In this document: one piece after another, positions 51,562 to 63,700 of the stretch
Numbering within the stretch: position 1 is the first letter of the stretch
Layout: each line of letters begins with the position of its first letter
Source: Megachile rotundata
Taxonomy: Eukaryota; Arthropoda; Insecta; Hymenoptera; Megachilidae
Direction: 5' to 3'
Length of the DNA stretch: 64,000 nucleotides
NCBI RefSeq assembly: GCF_050947335.1
Contig: NW_027474128.1
Span: 16,075 to 80,074, forward strand
Notes under the pieces: generated by a model
What the model was told of the DNA's origin: nothing
Database searches by the model: none
The model's input: only the letters and a program-made list of their open reading frames with translations
Position numbers and translations under genes: made by a program

Positions 51562-54500
51562 CTATCGATCATATAAGCATAATATGGCTAATAATATGAG
51601 TTAGATTGATAATAATAAGAGTAATAAGCATAGTAATTGTCGTTTTATCGATCATATAAGCATAATATGGCTAATAATATGAGTTACATTGATAATAATA
51701 AGAGTAATGAGTATAGTAATTGTCGTCCTATCGATCATATAAGCATAATATGGCTAATAATATGAGTTAGAATAATAATAGTTAGAGTAATCAGTATAGT
51801 ATTTGTCGTTCTATCGATCATATATGCATAATATGGTTAATAACATGAATTAGATTGATAATAGTGAGTGTAATAAGTGTAGTAATTGTCGTTCTATCGA
51901 TCATATAAGCATAATATGGCTAATAATATGAGTTAGATTGATAATAATAAGAGTAATGAGTATAGTAATTGTCGTCCTATCGATCATATAAGCATAATGT
52001 GGCTAATAATATGAGTTAGATTGATAATAATAAGAGTAATGAGTATAGTAATTGTCGTCCTATCGATCATATAAGCATAATATGGCTAATAATATGATTT
52101 AGATTGATAATAATAAGAGTAGTAAGTATAGTAATTGTCGTCCTATCGATCATATAAGCATAATACGGCTAATAATATGAGTTAGATTGATATTAATAAA
52201 ACTAATAAGTATAGTAATTGTCGTTCTATCGGTCATATAACCATAATATGGCTAATAATATGAGTTAGATTGATAACAGTGAGTGTAATGAGTATAGTAA
52301 TTGTCGTTATATCGATCATATAAGCATAATATGGCTAATAATATGAGTCAGATTGATAATAATAAGAGTAATAAGCATAGTAATTGTCGTTCTATCGGTC
52401 ATATAACCATAATATGGCTAATAATATGAGTTAGATTGATAACAGTGAGTGTAATATGTGTAGTAATTGTCGTTCTATCGATCATATAAGCATAATATGG
52501 CTAATAATATGAGTTAGATTAATAATAATAAGAGTAATCAGTATAGTATTTGTCGTTCTATCGATCATATCTGCATAGTATGATTAATAACAAGAATTAG
52601 ATTGATAATAGTGAGTGTAATAAGTGTAGTAATTGTCGTTCTATCGATCATATGAGCATAATATGGCTAATAATATGAGTTAGATTGATAATAATAAGAG
52701 TAATGAATATAGTAATTGTCGTTCTACCGATCATATAAGCATAATATGGCTAATAATATGAGTTAGATTGATAATAATAAGATTAATAAGTATAGTAATT
52801 GCCGTTCTATCGGTCATATAACCATAATATGGCTAATAATATTAGTTAGATTGTTAATAATGAGAGTAATAAGTATAGTAATTGTCGTTCTATCGATCAT
52901 ATAAGCATAATATGGCTAATAATATGAGTTAGATTGATAATAATAAGAGTAATGAGTATAGTAATTGTCGTTCTATCGATCATATAAGCATAATATGGCT
53001 AATAATATGAGTTAGATTGATAATAATAAGAGTAATAAGTATAGTAATTGCCGTTCTATCGATCATATAAGCACAATATGGCTAATAATATGTGTTAGAT
53101 TGATAATAATGAGAGTAGTAAGTATAGTAATTGTCGTTCTATCGATCATATAAGCATAATATGGCTAATAATATGAGTTAGATTGATAATAATAAGAGTA
53201 ATAAGCATAGTAATTGTCGTTTTATCGATCATATAAGCATAATATGGCTAATAATATGAGTTACATTGATAATAATAAGAGTAATGAGTATAGTAATTGT
53301 CATCCTATCGATCATATAAGCATAATATGGCTAATAATATGAGTTAGATTGATAATAATAAGAGTAATAAGTGTAGTAATTGTCATTCTATCGATCATAT
53401 AAGCATAATATGGCTAATAATATGAGTTAGATTGATAATAATAAGAGTAATGAGTATAGTAATTGTCATCCTATCGATCATACAAGCATAATATGGCTAA
53501 TAATATGAGTTAGATTGATAATAATAAGATTAATCAGTATAGTAATCGTCGATCTATCGATCATATAAGCATAATATGGCTAATAATATGAGTTAGATTG
53601 ATATTAATAAGAGTAATAAGTATAGTAATTGTCGTTCTATCGGTCATATAACCATAATATGGCTAATAATATGAGTTAGATTGTTAATAATGAGAGTAAT
53701 AAGTATAGTAATTGTCGTTCTATCGATCATATAAGCATAATATGGCTAATAATATGAGTTAGATTGATAATAATAAGAGTAATGAGTATAGTAATTGTCG
53801 TTCTATCGATCATATAAGCATAATATGGCTAATAATATGAGTTAGATTGATAATAATAAGAGTAATAAGTATAGTAGTTGCCGTTCTATCGATCATATAA
53901 GCACAATATGGCTAATAATATGTGTTAGATTGATAATAATGAGAGTAGTAAGTATAGTAATTGTCGTTCTATCGATCATATAAGCATAATATGGCTAATA
54001 ATATGAGTTAGATTGATAATAATAAGAGTAATAAGCATAGTAATTGTCGTTTTATCGATCATATAAGCATAATATGGCTAATAATATGAGTTACATTGAT
54101 AATAATAAGAGTAATGAGTATAGTAATTGTCGTCCTATCGATCATATAAGCATAATATGGCTAATAATATGAGTTAGAATAATAATAGTTAGAGTAATCA
54201 GTATAGTATTTGTCGTTCTATCGATCATATATGCATAACATGGTTAATAACATGAATTACATTGATAATAGTGAGTGTAATAAGTGTAGTAATTGTCGTT
54301 CTATCGATCATATAAGCATAATATGGCTAATAATATGAGTTAGATTGATAATAATAAGAGTAATGAGTATAGTAATTGTCGTCCTATCGATCATATAAGC
54401 ATAATGTGGCTAATAATATGAGTTAGATTGATAATAATAAGAGTAATGAGTATAGTAATTGTCGTCCTATCGATCATATAAGCATAATATGGCTAATAAT

Positions 54501-56802
54501 ATGATTTAGATTGATAATAATAAGAGTAGTAAGTATAGTAATTGTCGTCCTATCGATCATATAAGCATAATACGGCTAATAATATGAGTTAGATTGATAT
54601 TAATAAAACTAATAAGTATAGTAATTGTCGTTCTATCGGTCATATAACCATAATATGGCTAATAATATGAGTTAGATTGATAACAGTGAGTGTAATGAGT
54701 ATAGTAATTGTCGTTATATCGATCATATAAGCATAATATGGCTAATAATATGAGTTAGATTGATAATAATAGGAGTAATGAGTATAGTAATTGTCATCCT
54801 ATCGATCATACAAGCATAATATGGCTAATAATATGAGTTAGATTGATAATAATAAGAGTAATAAGTGTAGTAATTGTCATTCTATCGATCATATAAGCAT
54901 AATATGGCTAATAATTTGAGCTAGATTGATAATAATAAGAGTAATAAGTATAGTAATTGTCGTTCTATCGATCATATCTGCATAATATCGTTAATAAGAG
55001 GAGTTGGATTGATAACAGTGAGTGTAGTAAGTATAGTAATTGTCGATCTATCGATCATATGAGCATAATATGGCTAGTAATATGAGTTATATTGATAACA
55101 GTAAGAGTGATGAGTATAGTAATTGTCGTCCTATTGATCATATAAGCATAATATGGCTAATAATATGAGTTAGATTGATAATAATAAGAGTAATAAGTAT
55201 ATTAATTGTCGTTATATCGATCATATAAGCATAATATGGCTAATAATATGAGTTAGATTGATAATAATAAGAGTAATGAGTATAGTAATTGTAGTCCTAT
55301 CGATCATATAAGCATAATATGGCTAATAATATGAGTTGGATTGATAATAATAAGAGTAATAAGTATAGTAATTGTCGTTCTATCGGTCATATAACCATAA
55401 TATTGCTAATAATATGAGTTAGATTGATAATAATATAAGTGGTAAGTATAGTACTTGTCGTTCTATCGATCATATAAACACAATATGGCTAATAATATGA
55501 GTTAGATTGATAATAATAAGAGTAATAAGTATAGTAATTGTCGTTCTATCGATCATATAAGCATAATATGGCTAATAATATGAGTTAGATTGATAATAAT
55601 AAGAGTAATGAGTATAATAATTGTCGTCCTATCGATCATATAAGCATAATATGGCTAATAATATGAGTTAGATTGATAATAATAAGAGTAATGAGTATAG
55701 TAATTGTCGTCCTATCGATCATATAAGCATAATATGATTAATAGCATGAATTAGATTGATAATAGTGAGTGTAATAAGTGTAGTAATTGTCGTTCTATCG
55801 ATCATATGAGCATAATATGGCTAATAATATGAGTTAGATTGATAATAATAAGAGTAATAAATATAGTAATTGTCGTTCTATCGGTCATATAACCATAATA
55901 TGGCTAATAATATGAGTTAGATTGATAATAATAAAAGTGGTAAGTATAGTACTTGTCGTTCTATCGATCATATAAACACAATATGGCTAATAATATGAGT
56001 TAGATTGATAATAGTAAGAGTAATGAGTATAGTAATTGTCATACTATCGATCATATAAGCATAATATGTCTAAGAATATGAGTTAGAATGATAATAATAA
56101 GAGTAATGAGTATAGTAATTGTCGTACTATCGATCATATAAGCATAATATGAATAATAATATGAGTTAGATTGATAATAGTGAGTGTAATAAGTGTAGTA
56201 ATTGTCGTTCTATCGATCATATGAGCATAATATGGCTAATAATATGAGTTAGGTTGATAATAATAAGAGTAATGGGTATAGTAATTGTCGTACTATCGAT
56301 CATATAAGGATAATATGGCTAATAATATGAGTTAGATTGATAATAATAAGAGTAATAAGCATAGTAATTGTCGTTTTATCGATCATATAAGCATAATATG
56401 GCTAATAATATGAGTTACATTGATAATAATAAGATTAATAAGTATAGTAATTGTCGTTCTACCGATCATATAAGCATAATATGGCTAATAATATGAGTTA
56501 GAATGATAATAATAAGATTAATAAGTATAGTAATCGTCGTTCTATCGATCATATAAGCATAATATGGCTAATAATATGAGTTAGATTGATATTAATAAGA
56601 GTAATAAGTATAGTAATTGTCGTTCTATCGGTCATATAACCATAATATGGCTAATAATATGAGTTAGATTGATAATAATAAGATTAATACGTATAGTAAT
56701 TGTCGTTCTACCGATCATATAAGCATAATATGGCTAATAATATGAGTTAGATTGATAATAATAAGATTAATAAGTATAGTAATTGTCGTTCTACCGATCA
56801 TA
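51562..56802 (+). repeat. 67-monomer HOR, copy 2 (lacks about 4 monomers at its end)
   Basis: It follows copy 1 in register. At the join the two-monomer pair GTCGTTTTATCG / GTCGTCCTATC is doubled (51467-51632 and 51633-51798). It runs through the marker TTAATACG (51123 in copy 1, 56684 here) and leaves the copy 1 order at about 56802 (CATACAAGC for CATATAAGC). It does not reach the GCACAATATGG monomer that would complete the unit. Confidence 0.88.
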
Positions 56803-57111
56803 CAAGCATAATATGGCTAATAATATGAGTTAGATTGATAATAATAAGATTAATAAGTATAGTAATTGTCGTTCTACTGATCATATAAGCATAATATGGC
56901 TAATAATATGAGTTAGATTGATAATAATAAGATTAATAAGTATAGTAATTGTCGTTCTACCGATCATATAAGCATAATATGGCTAATAATATGAGTTAGA
57001 TTGATAATAATAAGATTAATAAGTATAGTAATTGTCGTTCTACCGATCATATAAGCATAATATGGCTAATAATATGAGTTAGAATGATAATAATAAGATT
57101 AATAAGTATAG
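56697..57111 (+). repeat. Run of five near-identical single monomers
   Basis: Monomers starting at 56697, 56780, 56863, 56946 and 57029 all share GTTCTACCG (CTACTG in the third) and four are followed by AAGATTAATAAG. This is period-one homogeneity, unlike the HOR order elsewhere. It looks like a local one-monomer amplification at the end of 67-mer copy 2. The same type occurs as a run again at 60267-60520. Confidence 0.85.
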
Positions 57112-57450
57112 TAATCGTCGTTCTATCGATCATATAAGCATAATATGGCTAATAATATGAGTTAGATTGATATTAATAAGAGTAATAAGTATAGTAATTG
57201 TCGTTCTATCGGTCATATAACCATAATATGGCTAATAATATGAGTTAGATTGTTAATAATGAGAGTAATAAGTATAGTAATTGTCGTTCTATCGATCATA
57301 TAAGCATAATATGGCTAATAATATGAGTTAGATTGATAATATTAAGAGTAATGAGTATAGTAATTGTCGTTCTATCGATCATATAAGCATAATATGGCTA
57401 ATAATATGAGTTAGATTGATAATAATAAGAGTAATGAGTATAGTAATTGT
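57112..57450 (+). repeat. Linker of four right-domain monomers
   Basis: GTAATCGTCG, ATCGGTCATATAACC, TTGTTAATAATGAG and TTGATAATATTAAG monomers follow in the same order as 45.57-45.83 kb and 60.52-60.77 kb. Confidence 0.75.
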
Positions 57451-59933
57451 CATCCTATCGATCATATAAGCATAATATGGCTAATAATATGAGTTAGATT
57501 GATAATAATAGGAGTAATGAGTATAGTAATTGTCATCCTATCGATCATACAAGCATAATATGGCTAATAATATGAGTTAGATTGATAATAATAAGAGTAA
57601 TAAGTGTAGTAATTGTCATTCTATCGATCATATAAGCATAATATGGCTAATAATTTGAGCTAGATTGATAATAATAAGAGTAATAAGTATAGTAATTGTC
57701 GTTCTATCGATCATATCTGCATAATATCGTTAATAAGAGGAGTTGGATTGATAACAGTGAGTGTAGTAAGTATAGTAATTGTCGATCTATCGATCATATG
57801 AGCATAATATGGCTAGTAATATGAGTTATATTGATAACAGTAAGAGTGATGAGTATAGTAATTGTCGTCCTATTGATCATATAAGCATAATATGGCTAAT
57901 AATATGAGTTAGATTGATAATAATAAGAGTAATAAGTATATTAATTGTCGTTATATCGATCATATAAGCATAATATGGCTAATAATATGAGTTAGATTGA
58001 TAATAATAAGAGTAATGAGTATAGTAATTGTAGTCCTATCGATCATATAAGCATAATATGGCTAATAATATGAGTTGGATTGATAATAATAAGAGTAATA
58101 AGTATAGTAATTGTCGTTCTATCGGTCATATAACCATAATATTGCTAATAATATGAGTTAGATTGATAATAATATAAGTGGTAAGTATAGTACTTGTCGT
58201 TCTATCGATCATATAAACACAATATGGCTAATAATATGAGTTAGATTGATAATAATAAGAGTAATAAGTATAGTAATTGTCGTTCTATCGATCATATAAG
58301 CATAATATGGCTAATAATATGAGTTAGATTGATAATAATAAGAGTAATGAGTATAATAATTGTCGTCCTATCGATCATATAAGCATAATATGGCTAATAA
58401 TATGAGTTAGATTGATAATAATAAGAGTAATGAGTATAGTAATTGTCGTCCTATCGATCATATAAGCATAATATGATTAATAGCATGAATTAGATTGATA
58501 ATAGTGAGTGTAATAAGTGTAGTAATTGTCGTTCTATCGATCATATGAGCATAATATGGCTAATAATATGAGTTAGATTGATAATAATAAGAGTAATAAA
58601 TATAGTAATTGTCGTTCTATCGGTCATATAACCATAATATGGCTAATAATATGAGTTAGATTGATAATAATAAAAGTGGTAAGTATAGTACTTGTCGTTC
58701 TATCGATCATATAAACACAATATGGCTAATAATATGAGTTAGATTGATAATAGTAAGAGTAATGAGTATAGTAATTGTCATACTATCGATCATATAAGCA
58801 TAATATGTCTAAGAATATGAGTTAGAATGATAATAATAAGAGTAATGAGTATAGTAATTGTCGTACTATCGATCATATAAGCATAATATGAATAATAATA
58901 TGAGTTAGATTGATAATAGTGAGTGTAATAAGTGTAGTAATTGTCGTTCTATCGATCATATGAGCATAATATGGCTAATAATATGAGTTAGGTTGATAAT
59001 AATAAGAGTAATGGGTATAGTAATTGTCGTACTATCGATCATATAAGGATAATATGGCTAATAATATGAGTTAGATTGATAATAATAAGAGTAATAAGCA
59101 TAGTAATTGTCGTTTTATCGATCATATAAGCATAATATGGCTAATAATATGAGTTACATTGATAATAATAAGATTAATAAGTATAGTAATTGTCGTTCTA
59201 CCGATCATATAAGCATAATATGGCTAATAATATGAGTTAGAATGATAATAATAAGATTAATAAGTATAGTAATCGTCGTTCTATCGATCATATAAGCATA
59301 ATATGGCTAATAATATGAGTTAGATTGATATTAATAAGAGTAATAAGTATAGTAATTGTCGTTCTATCGGTCATATAACCATAATATGGCTAATAATATG
59401 AGTTAGATTGATAATAATAAGATTAATACGTATAGTAATTGTCGTTCTACCGATCATATAAGCATAATATGGCTAATAATATGAGTTAGATTGATAATAA
59501 TAAGATTAATAAGTATAGTAATTGTCGTTCTACCGATCATATAAGCATAATATGGCTAATAATATGAGTTAGATTGATAATAATAAGAGTAATAAGTATA
59601 GTAATTGCCGTTCTATCGATCATATAAGCACAATATGGCTAATAATATGTGTTAGATTGATAATAATGAGAGTAGTAAGTATAGTAATTGTCGTTCTATC
59701 GATCATATAAGCATAATATGGCTAATAATATGAGTTAGATTGATAATAATAAGAGTAATAAGCATAGTAATTGTCGTTTTATCGATCATATAAGCATAAT
59801 ATGGCTAATAATATGAGTTACATTGATAATAATAAGAGTAATGAGTATAGTAATTGTCGTCCTATCGATCATATAAGCATAATATGGCTAATAATATGAG
59901 TTAGAATAATAATAGTTAGAGCAATCAGTATAG
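57451..59933 (+). repeat. Third copy of part of the 67-mer
   Basis: It matches 54.72-56.80 kb at +2,739 bp (33 x 83) and, further on, copy 1 at +8,300 bp (100 x 83). TAATAAGAGGAG lies at 57731, CTAAGAATATG at 58810 and GCACAATATGG at 59628. Unlike copy 2 it continues through the GCACAATATGG, GTCGTTTTATCG and AATAGTTAGAG monomers. It therefore derives from copy 1 or from another full unit, not from the truncated copy 2. Confidence 0.85.
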
Positions 59934-60017
59934 TAATTGCCGTTCTATCGGTCATATAACCATAATATGGCTAATAATATTAGTTTACAATGTTAATAAT
60001 GAGAGTAATGAGTATAG
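59934..60017 (+). repeat. 84-bp monomer with altered TAGTTTACAATG segment
   Basis: TAGTTTACAATGTTAATAATG replaces TAGTTAGATTGTTAATAATG (one extra base plus substitutions). It is the first of four insertion-bearing monomers within 840 bp. Confidence 0.9.
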
Positions 60018-60349
60018 TAATTGTCGTCCTATCGATCATATAAGCATAATATGGATAATAATATGAGTTAGATTGATAATAATAAGAGTAATAAGTGTAG
60101 TAATTGTCATTCTATCGATCATATAAGCATAATATGGCTAATAATATGAGTTAGATTGATAATAATAAGAGTAATGAGTATAGTAATTGTCATCCTATCG
60201 ATCATACAAGCATAATATGGCTAATAATATGAGTTAGATTGATAATAATAAGATTAATAAGTATAGTAATTGTCGTTCTACTGATCATATAAGCATAATA
60301 TGGCTAATAATATGAGTTAGATTGATAATAATAAGATTAATAAGTATAG

Positions 60350-60435
60350 TAATTGTCGTTCTACTACCGATCATATAAGCATAATATGGCTAATAATATG
60401 AGTTAGATTGATAATAATAAGATTAATAAGTATAG
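60350..60435 (+). repeat. 86-bp monomer (3-bp insertion)
   Basis: GTTCTACTACCGATC stands in place of GTTCTACCGATC, a duplication of CTA or ACT at monomer positions 12-15. The homologous monomer in the 56.9-57.1 kb run lacks it. Confidence 0.93.
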
Positions 60436-60520
60436 TAATTGTCGTTTCTAACCGATCATATAAGCATAATATGGCTAATAATATGAGTTAGAATGATAAT
60501 AATAAGATTAATAAGTATAG
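60436..60520 (+). repeat. 85-bp monomer (two 1-bp insertions)
   Basis: GTTTCTAACCGATC stands in place of GTTCTACCGATC: one extra T and one extra A, at the same monomer segment as the insertion in the preceding monomer. Confidence 0.93.
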
Positions 60521-60686
60521 TAATCGTCGTTCTATCGATCATATAAGCATAATATGGCTAATAATATGAGTTAGATTGATATTAATAAGAGTAATAAGTA
60601 TAGTAATTGTCGTTCTATCGGTCATATAACCATAATATGGCTAATAATATGAGTTAGATTGTTAATAATGAGAGTAATAAGTATAG

Positions 60687-60770
60687 TAATTGTCGTTCTA
60701 GTCGATCATATAAGCATAATATGGCTAATAATATGAGTTAGATTGATAATATTAAGAGTAATGAGTATAG
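60687..60770 (+). repeat. 84-bp monomer (1-bp insertion)
   Basis: GTTCTAGTCGATC stands in place of GTTCTATCGATC, again an insertion at monomer position 14/15. The corresponding monomer of the 57.1-57.4 kb linker is normal. Confidence 0.93.
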
Positions 60771-63700
60771 TAATTGTCGTTCTATCGATCATATAAGCAT
60801 AATATGGCTAATAATATGAGTTAGATTGATAATAATAAGAGTAATAAGTATAGTAATTGCCGTTCTATCGATCATATAAGCACAATATGGCTAATAATAT
60901 GTGTTAGATTGATAATAATGAGAGTAGTAAGTATAGTAATTGTCGTTCTATCGATCATATAAGCATAATATGGCTAATAATATGAGTTAGATTGATAATA
61001 ATAAGAGTAATAAGCATAGTAATTGTCGTTTTATCGATCATATAAGCATAATATGGCTAATAATATGAGTTACATTGATAATAATAAGAGTAATGAGTAC
61101 AGTAATTGTCGTCCTATCGATCATATAAGCATAATATGGCTAATAATATGAGTTAGAATAATAATAGTTAGAGTAATCAGTATAGTATTTGTCGTTCTAT
61201 CGATCATATATGCATAATATGGTTAATAACATGAATTAGATTGATAATAGTGAGTGCAATAAGTGTAGTAATTGTCGTTCTATCGATCATATAAGCATAA
61301 TATGGCTAATAATATGAGTTAGATTGATAATAATAAGAGTAATGAGTATAGTAATTGTCGTCCTATCGATCATATAAGCATAATGTGGCTAATAATATGA
61401 GTTAGATTGATAATAATAAGAGTAATGAGTATAGTAATTGTCGTCCTATCGATCATATAAGCATAATATGGCTAATAATATGATTTAGATTGATAATAAT
61501 AAGAGTAGTAAGTATAGTAATTGTCGTCCTATCGATCATATAAGCATAATACGGCTAATAATATGAGTTAGATTGATATTAATAAAACTAATAAGTATAG
61601 TAATTGTCGTTCTATCGGTCATATAACCATAATATGGCTAATAATATGAGTTAGATTGATAACAGTGAGTGTAATGAGTATAGTAATTGTCGTTATATCG
61701 ATCATATAAGCATAATATGGCTAATAATATGAGTCAGATTGATAATAATAAGAGTAATAAGCATAGTAATTGTCGTTCTATCGGTCATATAACCATAATA
61801 TGGCTAATAATATGAGTTAGATTGATAACAGTGAGTGTAATAAGTGTAGTAATTGTCGTTCTATCGATCATATAAGAATAATATGGCTAATAATATGAGT
61901 TAGATTAATAATAATAAGAGTAATCAGTATAGTATTTGTCGTTCTATCGATCATATATGCATAATATGGTTAATAACATGAATTAGATTGATAATAGTGA
62001 GTGCAATAAGTGTAGTAATTGTCGTTCTATCGATCATATAAGCATAATATGGCTAATAATATGAGTTACATTGATAATAATAAGAGTAATGAGTATAGTA
62101 ATTGTCATCCTATCGATCATACAAGCATAATATGGCTAATAATATGAGTTAGATTGATAATAATAAGATTAATAAGTATAGTAATCGTCGATCTATCGAT
62201 CATATAAGCATAATATGGCTAATAATATGAGTTAGATTGATATTAATAAGAGTAATAAGTATAGTAATTGTCGTTCTATCGGTCATATAACCATAATATG
62301 GCTAATAATATGAGTTAGATTGTTAATAATGAGAGTAATAAGTATAGTAATTGTCGTTCTATCGATCATATAAGCATAATATGGCTAATAATATGAGTTA
62401 GATTGATAATAATAAGAGTAATGAGTATAGTAATTGTCGTTCTATCGATCATATAAGCATAATATGGCTAATAATATGAGTTAGATTGATAATAATAAGA
62501 GTAATAAGTATAGTAGTTGCCGTTCTATCGATCATATAAGCACAATATGGCTAATAATATGTGTTAGATTGATAATAATGAGAGTAGTAAGTATAGTAAT
62601 TGTCGTTCTATCGATCATATAAGCATAATATGGCTAATAATATGAGGTAGATTGATAATAATAAGAGTAATAAGCATAGTAATTGTCGTTTTATCGACCA
62701 TATAAGCATAATATGGCTAATAATATGAGTTACATTGATAATAATAAGAGTAATGAGTATAGTAATTGTCGTCCTATCGATCATATAAGCATAATATGGC
62801 TAATAATATGAGTTAGAATAATAATAGTTAGAGTAATCAGTATAGTATTTGTCGTTCTATCGATCATATATGCATAATATGGTTAATAACATGAATTAGA
62901 TTGATAATAGTGAGTGTAATAAGTGTAGTAATTGTCGTTCTATCGATCATATAAGCATAATATGGCTAATAATATGAGTTAGATTGATAATAATAAGAGT
63001 AATGAGTATAGTAATTGTCGTCCTATCGATCATATAAGCATAATGTGGCTAATAATATGAGTTAGATTGATAATAATAAGAGAAATGAGTATAGTAATTG
63101 TCGTCCTATCGATCATATAAGCATAATATGGCTAATAATATGATTTAGATTGATAATAATAAGAGTAGTAAGTATAGTAATTGTCGTCCTATCGATCATA
63201 TAAGCATAATACGGCTAATAATATGAGTTAGATTGATATTAATAAAACTAATAAGTATAGTAATTGTCTTTCTATCGGTCATATAACCATAATATGGCTA
63301 ATAATATGAGTTAGATTGATAACAGTGAGTGTAATGAGTATAGTAATTGTCGTTATATCGATCATATAAGCATAATATGGCTAATAATATGAGTTAGATT
63401 GATAATAATAGGAGTAATGAGTATAGTAATTGTCATCCTATCGATCATACAAGCATAATATGGCTAATAATATGAGTTAGATTTATAATAATAAGAGTAA
63501 TAAGTGTAGTAATTGTCATTCTATCGATCATATAAGCATAATATGGCTAATAATTTGAGCTAGATTGATAATAATAAGAGTAATAAGTATAGTAATTGTC
63601 GTTCTATCGATCATATCTGCATAATATCGTTAATAAGAGGAGTTGGATTGATAACAGTGAGTGTAGTAAGTATAGTAATTGTCGATCTATCGATCATATG

